A stretch of DNA of 13,160 bases, taken from contig SLLK01000352.1 of the NCBI GenBank assembly GCA_007134115.1, positions 1 through 13,160 on the forward strand. The letters are read 5' to 3'. Positions within the stretch are counted from its first letter, which is position 1. Each line of letters starts with the position of its first letter. Position numbers and translations under genes: made by a program. This DNA comes from Gammaproteobacteria bacterium (lineage in GTDB: Bacteria; Pseudomonadota; Gammaproteobacteria; UBA5335; SLRW01). Below the pieces are notes generated by a model. The model saw nothing but the letters and a program-made list of their open reading frames with translations, was not told the origin of the DNA and made no database searches. This document shows, piece by piece, positions 1 to 5,767 of the stretch.

Positions 1-420
1 AAATGGCTGGATATCATGCAGGGCGAGGTGCGCGCCAAGCGCGAAACGCTGGAACACGCCCGCGAACAGCGACAGAATTCAGACAAGCACATTCATCAGC
101 GCAGCCTCGAAGCGGCGCTGGAGTTTGTGGTGCGTCCCGCCCTGGCGCACGCGGCTGCAGAACTCAAGCGTCGCCGCATCAATTGCCGTATACAGGAGCA
201 CAAGGGGACGCTGAGCATGGAGGCGGCGTCGAAGAGCGACGAGCGTCTGTTCAAGCTGTCGTTTACCGGCGATCCGGCGAAGGGTCTGGTACGCGTCGAC
301 TGGACGCTGGGCGAAGCGGTGCAAAAGGGCTCTGACAGGGTGTCCGCCGGGGCATTAAGCCCGACCGTGGTGCAGCATTATGTTTCAACGCTGGATGCGG
401 GCAGGCAACCCGGGCATTGA
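1..420 (+). CDS. Unrecognised protein, 3' part of a gene
   Basis: This reading frame is open from the first base of the window to a TGA at 418-420, so the true start is probably upstream. An ATG at 16 exists, but no convincing ribosome binding site can be seen before it. About 139 residues are visible. The first half is very hydrophilic and probably helical, with many Lys, Arg, Glu and Gln residues (RAKRETLEHAREQRQ). The middle has a basic stretch (ELKRRRINCRIQEHKG), and the last part looks more like a mixed alpha/beta fold (RLFKLSFTGDPAKGLVRVDW). There is no membrane segment or signal peptide. I do not recognise the family and assign no function. It converges on the following minus-strand gene across only 20 bases. 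That the frame is coding rests on its length and on the lack of a better alternative on either strand. Confidence 0.55.
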   Translation, partial: KWLDIMQGEVRAKRETLEHAREQRQNSDKHIHQRSLEAALEFVVRPALAHAAAELKRRRINCRIQEHKGTLSMEAASKSDERLFKLSFTGDPAKGLVRVDWTLGEAVQKGSDRVSAGALSPTVVQHYVSTLDAGRQPGH

Positions 421-440
421 TGACCGCTGTCAGGGCTGAC

Positions 441-1247
441 TCAGGGGCGTGCCCATGTGCCGCCAACAGCGCTCGACTTTTCATCCACGGTGCTCGCGGG
501 CAAGACGATATCGCTGGCCAGCGGCAGGTGGTCCGACATGGAATAGTCCACTACCCGACTGTCACGTAACTGCAGCGCAGGCGACACCAGAATGTGATCC
601 AGGTCCTGTCGCGGGCGCCAGCTGGGGAAGGTATCCAGAGCCGCGCCATGATGGTTGGCTACCGCCAGCGGGAGACGCCGGTCCAGCAGGTCACCCCGGC
701 AGTTCATATCTCCCATCAACACCACCCGGTCATGATGTGCCACCAGCCCCCGCAGATAGGCCAGTTGCTGGCTGCGCGAGGGTTCTCCCAATGCCAGATG
801 GGCAATGACGACCACCAGTTCATTGTCACCCGTACCGAAGCGCACGGTCATCGCTCCGCGCCCGGGAAATAAGCCCGGCAAACGGTGTTCGACTATTTCG
901 CCGGGCGCATCACGGCACAGCAGCCCGAGACTGTGACTGGCGAAGCGGCCCAGTTGGCGGTTGATCTGCGCATACCACCAGGGAAAACCGGCGGCGCGGG
1001 CAAGATACTCCACCTGATTGATATGGCTGCTGCGCACGCTGCCGGCGTCGGCCTCCTGCAAGCCGACAATATCGTAATCACGCAGCAGACCGGCCATGCG
1101 ATCCAGGTTATGGCGGCGACGGGTACACGGCAGCACATGGCGCCAGCTGCGCGTGACGTAGTGGCGGTAGCGGGCCGTTTCGATACCCACTTGCATGTTA
1201 TAGGTCAACACACGCAATGGTCTGGAGGTGGCCCGTGTTTCAGTCAT
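441..1247 (-). CDS. Endonuclease/exonuclease/phosphatase (EEP) family protein
   Basis: This 268-residue protein carries the full set of EEP-fold motifs expected of a metal-dependent phosphodiesterase or phosphomonoesterase. They are Asn17 in LTYNMQ, Glu65 in GLQEAD, His150 in IAHLALGE, Asp180/Asn182 in MGDMNC, Asp217/His218 in DLDHILVS and the terminal Asp239/His240 in SMSDHLPL. No signal peptide is apparent, so it is probably cytoplasmic. The ATG at 1247 was chosen because the first beta strand (PLRVLTYNMQ) begins ten residues later. The frame stays open far upstream, to about 1796, but that part overlaps the MAPEG gene on the other strand and shows no EEP sequence. The family includes DNA repair nucleases, sphingomyelinase-like enzymes and YafD-type proteins. 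The substrate cannot be read from the sequence. Confidence 0.87.
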   Translation of the reverse strand: MTETRATSRPLRVLTYNMQVGIETARYRHYVTRSWRHVLPCTRRRHNLDRMAGLLRDYDIVGLQEADAGSVRSSHINQVEYLARAAGFPWWYAQINRQLGRFASHSLGLLCRDAPGEIVEHRLPGLFPGRGAMTVRFGTGDNELVVVIAHLALGEPSRSQQLAYLRGLVAHHDRVVLMGDMNCRGDLLDRRLPLAVANHHGAALDTFPSWRPRQDLDHILVSPALQLRDSRVVDYSMSDHLPLASDIVLPASTVDEKSSAVGGTWARP

Positions 1248-1294
1248 TTTAATCCCGGTGCAGATTGGCCGGTGCAGCGCCAAGATGCGGTATG

Positions 1295-1300
1295 TATAAT
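1295..1300 (+). promoter_or_regulatory. Possible -10 element upstream of the MAPEG gene
   Basis: A perfect TATAAT lies here, preceded directly by TG. At a 17-base spacing the -35 position reads GTGCAG, a poor match. If it is used, the MAPEG transcript would carry a leader of about 165 bases. The opposite strand reads ATTATAC over the same bases, so this could also serve the divergent EEP gene. The hexamer is seen directly; promoter activity is a guess. Confidence 0.3.
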
Positions 1301-1473
1301 GGTTCAGCCGCGATGTATCCATCCGGTGGTACGCAGGTGGCCGCGCAGTCGATGCGTGTGTCGCACAACTTAAAACAAGTCTAACGTAACCGTGTGAACC
1401 TTGTATGAACGACATGATCCCCGGTTCATGGCACGGCTGCGAATAATTGCGATGTTCTGAGGAGGATGACTCA

Positions 1474-1884
1474 ATGTTGACCCAATCACTTCTGGCCCTG
1501 ATCGGGTTTGTCGGCTGGACAGTCCTGTTGTTGCTGGTTCTGGCCGCCCTGCGCACGGGCGTGGTGCTTTCAGGGCGTAAAAAAGCGCATGAGTTTGCGC
1601 CCGACGGCGCGGATGTATCGCCTTTTTCCAATCGCTTGTGCCGGGCACACGCCAATTGCCTGGAAACACTGCCACTGTTTGCTTCGCTGATTCTCGTCGC
1701 CCATGTGACCGGGCAGGGCAGTGTGACTGATCCCCTCGCCATGTGGTTCCTGCTGGCCCGTATCGGCCAGACCGTTGCGCATCTGATCGCGGCCAATCAC
1801 ATCATGGCCCAGATTCGATTTGCATTCTTCGTGGTGCAGGTGGTCTTCATGATTATCTGGGGTGTACAGCTGGTGACCGGCTAG
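1474..1884 (+). CDS. MAPEG family integral membrane protein
   Basis: This 136-residue protein has four hydrophobic segments at about residues 6-26, 66-84, 90-110 and 115-135, the usual MAPEG layout. The family signature lies between segments 1 and 2: a Gly-Arg loop (LSGRKKAHEFAPDG), then SNRLCRAHANCLETLPLF, which holds the conserved Arg-x3-Asn-x2-Glu-x2-Pro pattern (Arg57, Asn61, Glu64, Pro67). MAPEG proteins include glutathione-dependent transferases and peroxidases and eicosanoid enzymes. Bacterial members of this short type are mostly uncharacterised inner-membrane proteins, so the reaction is unknown. The ATG at 1474 is chosen over an in-frame ATG at 1447 because a strong GGAGGA (1461-1466) lies seven bases upstream and the hydrophobic segment starts right after it. 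A terminator-like hairpin follows, so the gene is probably monocistronic. Confidence 0.88.
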   Translation: MLTQSLLALIGFVGWTVLLLLVLAALRTGVVLSGRKKAHEFAPDGADVSPFSNRLCRAHANCLETLPLFASLILVAHVTGQGSVTDPLAMWFLLARIGQTVAHLIAANHIMAQIRFAFFVVQVVFMIIWGVQLVTG

Positions 1885-1897
1885 CATCACCAGGGGC

Positions 1898-1940
1898 GGA
1901 CAGCCGGTGCGCCGCAGGGTGCCCGGCTGTCTGTCATTTT
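1898..1940 (+). terminator. Rho-independent terminator after the MAPEG gene
   Basis: GACAGCCGG at 1899-1907 pairs perfectly with CCGGCTGTC at 1923-1931. The stem is nine base pairs with a 15-base loop, and a T-rich tract (TGTCATTTTGTTGTC) follows. It begins 14 bases after the MAPEG stop codon. The loop is long and the T tract interrupted, so efficiency may be moderate. Confidence 0.7.
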
Positions 1941-1972
1941 GTTGTCATTTCCGCATTGCCGTCCTGATCCGT

Positions 1973-1978
1973 TAGAAT
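1973..1978 (+). promoter_or_regulatory. Possible -10 element of the DAHP synthase gene
   Basis: TAGAAT matches five of six bases of the -10 consensus and lies 64 bases before the start codon. No good -35 is found at a normal distance: TTGTCA at 1942-1947 is 25 bases away. No TyrR-box-like palindrome was recognised nearby. Confidence 0.25.
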
Positions 1979-2042
1979 AGTCGCAATTGTGCCGGTGCAC
2001 GCCGGTGTGTCACCCGGTTCCCGACTGAATGGACGTTTTCTG

Positions 2043-3116
2043 ATGGCCAACGAAAAGCTCAATAATGTGAATGTGGAGGCACAGGACGTGCTGATTACGC
2101 CGTCGCGGCTCAAGGAGGAATTGCCGTTGTCGGAGCAGGGTGAACAAACCGTACTGGAAGGGCGGCAGACGCTTCAGCGCATCCTTGATCGCAAGGACCC
2201 GCGCCTGTTTGTGGTGATCGGGCCGTGTTCCATTCACGACGTAGCCGCGGCGCATGAGTATGCCGAGCGCCTGCAGCGGCTGGCGGCGGAGGTCAGTGAG
2301 ACACTGTATGTGGTGATGCGGGTGTACTTCGAGAAACCGCGCACCACCACAGGCTGGAAAGGCTTGATCAACGACCCGCGGCTGGATGATTCATTTCGTA
2401 TCGACGAAGGTCTTCACGCGGCGCGCGGATTACTCCGCGATCTGGCCGAAATGGGCCTGCCTACGGGAACCGAAGCACTGGATCCGATCGTGCCACAGTA
2501 CCTGTCCGATCTGATTTCCTGGTCCGCCATCGGCGCGCGAACCACCGAATCACAGACCCATCGCGAGATGGCCAGTGGCCTGTCCACCCCGGTGGGCTTC
2601 AAGAACGGCACCGACGGCAGCCTGGACGTGGCGGTCAACGCGCTGCTTTCGGCCGCCAAACCGCACAATTTTCTGGGCATTACCCAGGAAGGGCAGTGTG
2701 CGGTCGTGCGTACTCGCGGCAACCCGTACGGACATGTGATCCTGCGCGGTGGCAAACAGCCGAACTACGATTCGGTGCATATCGCGCTGTGTGAGCAGGA
2801 ACTGGAAAAGGCCGGCTTGCCGGCCAATCTGGTCATTGATTGCAGCCACGGTAATTCCGGCAAGGATCCGGCATTGCAAAGCCTGGTGGCCGACAATGTG
2901 GTCAGTCAGATCATCGAAGGCAACCGCTCGGTGGTGGGTCTGATGCTGGAAAGCAACCTGGGCTGGGGTAACCAGAAGATTCCGCCCAGGCTGGCGGATC
3001 TCAAGCATGGTGTCTCGGTGACCGATGCCTGTATTGACTGGGCAACCACCGAGAAGCTGTTGCGCAGCATGCACGAAAGGCTGAGACCGGTTTTACCCGG
3101 GCGGCAGGCAGCCTGA
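2043..3116 (+). CDS. aroF: 3-deoxy-7-phosphoheptulonate (DAHP) synthase, AroF-like class I
   Basis: DAHP synthase condenses phosphoenolpyruvate with erythrose 4-phosphate and commits carbon to the shikimate pathway. This 357-residue protein is full length for the class I-alpha type. It shows the metal-binding Cys62 in VVIGPCSIHD, the substrate loop YFEKPRTTTGWKGL, the family signature GARTTESQTHREMASGLS followed by PVGFKNGTDGS, HVILRGGKQPNY and DCSHGNSGKD. Compared from memory with the three E. coli isozymes it is clearly nearest the tyrosine-controlled AroF. The shared features are the LNNV start, TEALDP, SQTHREMASGLS and DCSHGNS. Asn8, known in E. coli AroF to matter for tyrosine inhibition, falls at the same residue number if translation starts at 2043. 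That alignment favours this ATG over an in-frame ATG at 1989, although the ribosome binding site is weak. Tyrosine sensitivity is inferred. Confidence 0.95.
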   Translation: MANEKLNNVNVEAQDVLITPSRLKEELPLSEQGEQTVLEGRQTLQRILDRKDPRLFVVIGPCSIHDVAAAHEYAERLQRLAAEVSETLYVVMRVYFEKPRTTTGWKGLINDPRLDDSFRIDEGLHAARGLLRDLAEMGLPTGTEALDPIVPQYLSDLISWSAIGARTTESQTHREMASGLSTPVGFKNGTDGSLDVAVNALLSAAKPHNFLGITQEGQCAVVRTRGNPYGHVILRGGKQPNYDSVHIALCEQELEKAGLPANLVIDCSHGNSGKDPALQSLVADNVVSQIIEGNRSVVGLMLESNLGWGNQKIPPRLADLKHGVSVTDACIDWATTEKLLRSMHERLRPVLPGRQAA

Positions 3117-3119
3117 CAC

Positions 3120-3134
3120 CGCCGGCACCCGGCG
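3120..3134. terminator. Short hairpin between convergent genes
   Basis: CGCCGG (3120-3125) and CCGGCG (3129-3134) form a six-base-pair GC stem with a three-base loop, in the 23 bases separating the two convergent stop codons. ATATTT follows on the plus strand. The poor T tract makes a true intrinsic terminator uncertain. Confidence 0.35.
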
Positions 3135-3139
3135 ATATT

Positions 3140-4063
3140 TCAGAAGCGCCGGGCGGTGAATTCCAGGCGCCGTGACATCTCGCGGTAGAGTTCTTTTTCT
3201 TCCTCGTTGCGCGGGCTCGGCGCATGGATCTGCAGCCGCACGTACTGGTCCCCGGGCGGGGAGCCGGGCAGACCGCGGCCTTTGAGGCGCATGCGGCGTC
3301 CGCTCTGGCTGCCCGCCGGGATTTTGAGGTCCACCTTGCCGCCCAGCGTAGGCACGGCCAGGGTGGCACCCAACGCGGCCTCCCATGGCGCAACCGGCAC
3401 ATCCAGCACGATGTCGCGTCCGTCGACCTCGAACAGCGGGTGTTTCTCGTATTCTATTTGCAGATACAGGTCCCCCTGACCGCCAGGGCCCCGGCCGCCC
3501 TGGCCCGGCAGACGTATCTCGGCGCCGGAGCGTATCCCCCGGGGAATCTTGACCTTCAGCGCCCGTTGACCGCTGCGCGCCCCGGGGTCCTGCAAGCGCA
3601 CCTGGTGTTCGCCACCGGTGTATATCGTTTCCAGCGGCACCCTGATCACCGAACGCTGGTCGCTGCCTCGCTGTGGGCCGCTACGCTGGCCAAAACCTGC
3701 CTGGCCGGCGCCCCCCGGACGCCCGCCGAAAAGCGACTCGAAAAACTCGCTGAACACGTCGGCGTCGCTGGTGAAGCCACCGAAACCGTCGGTGAAACGG
3801 ACATCGCCTTGCCAGCCCGGGGGCGGGCGGAATTCATCGCCGGCATGGTACCCCTGACCAAACTGGTCGTAGGTGGCCCGCTTTTCGGGGTCCTGCAATA
3901 CCTCGTAAGCCTCGCTGACTTCCTTGAAGCGCTCCTCGGCATCGGCTTCCTTGCTCACATCAGGATGATACTTGCGCGCCAGCCGCCGGTAGGCTTTTTT
4001 GATTTCCTCCGGCGAGGCGTCACGAGAGACCCCGAGCAATTTGTAATAGTCCTTGAATTCCAT
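3140..4063 (-). CDS. cbpA: DnaJ-class co-chaperone, CbpA-like
   Basis: This 307-residue protein is a class B Hsp40. Residues 1-70 form a J domain with the His33-Pro34-Asp35 motif (ARKYHPDVSKE) that stimulates DnaK ATPase. Residues about 75-140 are a Gly/Phe-rich linker with FGGFTSDADVFSEFFESLFGG, typical of CbpA. Residues about 140-305 form two beta-sandwich substrate-binding domains (KVKIPRGIRSGAEIRLPGQGG, then DVPVAPWEAALGATLAVPTLGGKVDLKIP). No DnaJ zinc-finger repeats are present, which separates it from DnaJ itself. The ATG at 4063 (MEFKDYYKLLGV) fits the family; a 19-residue extension up to 4120 is open but does not look like J-domain sequence. No cbpM modulator gene is adjacent. A sigma-32-like promoter lies just upstream. 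Confidence 0.93.
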   Translation of the reverse strand: MEFKDYYKLLGVSRDASPEEIKKAYRRLARKYHPDVSKEADAEERFKEVSEAYEVLQDPEKRATYDQFGQGYHAGDEFRPPPGWQGDVRFTDGFGGFTSDADVFSEFFESLFGGRPGGAGQAGFGQRSGPQRGSDQRSVIRVPLETIYTGGEHQVRLQDPGARSGQRALKVKIPRGIRSGAEIRLPGQGGRGPGGQGDLYLQIEYEKHPLFEVDGRDIVLDVPVAPWEAALGATLAVPTLGGKVDLKIPAGSQSGRRMRLKGRGLPGSPPGDQYVRLQIHAPSPRNEEEKELYREMSRRLEFTARRF

Positions 4064-4103
4064 CTGCCCTGAAGCTGCCTGTTGTATTTCAGCGTTCCCC
4101 TGA

Positions 4104-4130
4104 TAATGGGGTTCCGGCACGGAATTTCAA
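4104..4130 (-). promoter_or_regulatory. Sigma-32 (heat shock) promoter for the CbpA-like gene
   Basis: Reading the minus strand, TTGAAA (plus 4125-4130) is followed after 13 bases by CCCCATTA (plus 4104-4111). This is a close match to the RpoH consensus, in which a TTGAAA -35 and a CCCCAT-type -10 are separated by 13-15 bases. It would give a leader of about 35 bases before the ATG at 4063. A sigma-70 reading of the same bases (TTGAAA, 16 bases, CATTAT) is also possible, so dual use cannot be excluded. A heat-shock promoter fits a DnaK co-chaperone. Confidence 0.72.
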
Positions 4131-4160
4131 TGCGCTGCCGCGCGTATTTTCCGGTAATGA

Positions 4161-4166
4161 TAGAAT
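4161..4166 (+). promoter_or_regulatory. Possible -10 element abutting the dusA start
   Basis: TAGAAT, five of six to consensus, ends only six bases before the dusA ATG at 4173. Initiation from it would give an almost leaderless mRNA. No clear -35 is seen at 17 bases. Confidence 0.25.
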
Positions 4167-4172
4167 GTGCCG

Positions 4173-5192
4173 ATGACTGCAACGGCCCCGAATTTCAGTC
4201 CCTGGCGCCTCTGCGTGGCGCCCATGATGGACTGGACCGATCGTCACGAGCGCTATTTTCTGCGCCTGTTGACGCGGCGCGCCCGCCTCTACACCGAAAT
4301 GGTCACCACCGGCGCTGTGATTCATGGTGATCGCGACCGCCTGCTGGCATTTGATCCGCACGAGCATCCGGTCGCGCTGCAACTGGGCGGCAGTGATCCA
4401 CAGGCCCTGGCACGTTGCGCCGAGATCGGCGCCCGGCGCGGCTACGATGAGATTAACCTGAATGTCGGTTGTCCCAGTGATCGCGTGCGCAGCGGGCGTT
4501 TCGGCGCCTGCCTGATGGCAGAGCCCGATCATGTGGCGCGCTGCATTGCCGCCATGCGCGACCGTGTGGCGCTGCCGGTGACGGTCAAGACGCGCATCGG
4601 TATTGACGATATGCCCGACTGGCAAGGCCTGGAGCAATTTGTCAGCCGGGTTGCCGATGTCGGCGGCAGCAACGTTTTTATCGTGCACGCACGCAAGGCC
4701 TGGCTGGAAGGGCTCAGCCCGCGCGAGAACCGCGATGTGCCGCCGTTGCGCTACGACATTGTCTACCGCCTCAAACAGCATTTCCCGCAGTTGACCGTTG
4801 TCCTCAACGGCGGCGTCAGCGATCTGGCCCAGGCCGGTGAACACCTGCGCCATGTGGACGGCGTGATGCTCGGGCGGGCCGCCTACCAGAATCCCTGGCT
4901 GCTGGCGACGGCCGATGCGGAACTGTTCGGCGACACTGTGCAGCCACGCAGTCGTCACGACATTGTTCGTGCATGGCTGCCGTACGTGGCATATGAGCTG
5001 TCGCGGGGCACCCGTCTGGCATCCATGACGCGGCATGTTCTGGGGCTGTTCCAGGGCGTCCCGGGCGCGCGACGCTTTCGTCGTCACTTGAGCGAAAGGG
5101 CGCATCTGAGTGGTGCCGGCATCGAGGTGGTGGAAGAGGCGCTGGCGCGGGTACCGGAACAGTACGCGGATACGCTGCAGCGCACTGCCTGA
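4173..5192 (+). CDS. dusA: tRNA-dihydrouridine synthase A (U20/U20a)
   Basis: DusA is an FMN-dependent, NADPH-using flavoenzyme that reduces uridines 20 and 20a in the tRNA D-loop. The 339-residue protein starts with the family hallmark VAPMMDWTDRHERYFLR. The proton-donating catalytic Cys100 sits in NLNVGCPSDRVRSGRFGACLM, a spelling characteristic of DusA rather than DusB or DusC. VTVKTRIGIDD, the phosphate/FMN-binding NGGVSD and DGVMLGRAAYQNPW follow in the expected TIM-barrel order, with a helical C-terminal tRNA-binding domain at the end. The ATG at 4173 is chosen; an in-frame GTG at 4167 would add two residues. Neither has a strong Shine-Dalgarno sequence. The gene is divergent from the CbpA-like gene with 109 bases between them. 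Confidence 0.95.
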   Translation: MTATAPNFSPWRLCVAPMMDWTDRHERYFLRLLTRRARLYTEMVTTGAVIHGDRDRLLAFDPHEHPVALQLGGSDPQALARCAEIGARRGYDEINLNVGCPSDRVRSGRFGACLMAEPDHVARCIAAMRDRVALPVTVKTRIGIDDMPDWQGLEQFVSRVADVGGSNVFIVHARKAWLEGLSPRENRDVPPLRYDIVYRLKQHFPQLTVVLNGGVSDLAQAGEHLRHVDGVMLGRAAYQNPWLLATADAELFGDTVQPRSRHDIVRAWLPYVAYELSRGTRLASMTRHVLGLFQGVPGARRFRRHLSERAHLSGAGIEVVEEALARVPEQYADTLQRTA

Positions 5193-5210
5193 AAGGCTTG
5201 GCGGGGCTTG

Positions 5211-5216
5211 TATAAT
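5211..5216 (+). promoter_or_regulatory. Promoter -10 element of the PA2779/PA2778 unit
   Basis: A perfect TATAAT preceded by TTG lies 18 bases after the dusA stop. The -35 region is weak (CCTGAA-like sequence around 5189). The position implies a leader of about 155 bases before the main start codon at 5375. Confidence 0.5.
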
Positions 5217-5257
5217 GATCGCTAAAGGCCCATATTCATCGTGTCAATCCGGCAATG

Positions 5258-5298
5258 CTCGGCCACAGCTCGGGGAAGCCCCCGTGACCGGCCCGAGG
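5258..5298 (+). promoter_or_regulatory. Two-tier stem-loop in the leader of the PA2779/PA2778 unit
   Basis: CGGGG (5271-5275) pairs with CCCCG (5280-5284) around a four-base loop. The flanks CTCGGCC and GGCCCGAG can pair outside it with a one-base bulge. There is no T tract downstream, so it is either a remnant dusA terminator or a folded leader element. Confidence 0.35.
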
Positions 5299-5354
5299 CT
5301 GCGTCCGGACCCTGGCAGCATGATCGGCGCGAAATCCATAGCGTCGGAGGTCAC

Positions 5355-5378
5355 ATGAACCAAGGGGGACTCACATGA
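5355..5378 (+). CDS. Seven-codon mini-ORF overlapping the next gene
   Basis: A strong GGAGG (5346-5350) is followed after four bases by an ATG that opens a seven-residue frame, MNQGGLT. It ends in a TGA at 5376-5378. That stop overlaps the ATG of the PA2779-family gene (5375-5377) as ATGA, the classical arrangement for translational coupling. The mini-ORF also contains that gene's own AGGGGG ribosome binding site. Its small size means it may be chance, but the strong Shine-Dalgarno sequence and the exact overlap are suggestive. No function is known. Confidence 0.35.
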   Translation: MNQGGLT

Positions 5379-5767
5379 CTGGTGAACTGTACGCCTGGCG
5401 CCAGGTCCTCGCGCCTGTATTGATTTTCTTTTTCCTGTTTACGGCTATGTGGGTGCCCACCGCGCATGGCGGCATCATTTCCACCGAAGCAGTGGTTGAA
5501 CAGCAGCGCGTGAGCGAGGCAAGGGCCGACATACAGCGTTTCTTGTCCGAGCAGGAAGTGCAGGAACGGCTGGTGCGCTGGGGTGTGGACCCCGAAATGG
5601 CACAGGAACGCGTTGAGCGCATGACCGATGCCGAAGTCATGGACATGGCAGCACGCATGGACGACATGCCTGCAGGTGGCGTGGTGACCGCGCTGCTGAT
5701 TATTTTCCTGGTGCTTTTGTTCACCGACCTCATGGGATGGACCGATGTCTATCCCTTTACGCGGTAG
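5375..5767 (+). CDS. PA2779 family protein (exported, single C-terminal membrane segment)
   Basis: This 130-residue protein matches the uncharacterised PA2779-type family. Residues 1-32 form a signal peptide with a hydrophobic core (VLAPVLIFFFLFTAMW) and a plausible cleavage near TAHG. Residues about 35-98 are a charged, helical, probably periplasmic region (STEAVVEQQRVSEARADIQ; RWGVDPEMAQERVERMTDAE). DDMPAGG ends at Gly101-Gly102. One membrane segment (VVTALLIIFLVLLF, 103-116) and a short conserved-looking tail, TDLMGWTDVYPFTR, follow. AGGGGG at 5363-5368 sits six bases before the ATG. The next gene, an exported cysteine peptidase, overlaps its end by 23 bases, so the two are surely co-transcribed. 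Gly-Gly directly before a hydrophobic segment raises the possibility that this protein is the substrate of its neighbour. The biological function is unknown. Confidence 0.85.
   Translation: MTGELYAWRQVLAPVLIFFFLFTAMWVPTAHGGIISTEAVVEQQRVSEARADIQRFLSEQEVQERLVRWGVDPEMAQERVERMTDAEVMDMAARMDDMPAGGVVTALLIIFLVLLFTDLMGWTDVYPFTR

Noticed and set aside
421..440. GTCAGGGCTGAC inverted repeat between the first gene and the EEP gene
   Set aside because: The stem is only four or five base pairs and there is no T tract. It is too weak to call a terminator.
1248..1796. Upstream extension of the EEP-family frame
   Set aside because: It is open but overlaps the MAPEG gene on the other strand, has no EEP motifs and would need a 180-residue unrelated N-terminus.
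3224..4072. Plus-strand open frame opposite the CbpA-like gene
   Set aside because: The minus strand carries an intact J domain and CbpA C-terminal domains. The plus frame has no family resemblance or ribosome binding site.
4089..5105. Long minus-strand open frame opposite dusA
   Set aside because: It is the shadow of a confident dusA gene and its composition is not protein-like.
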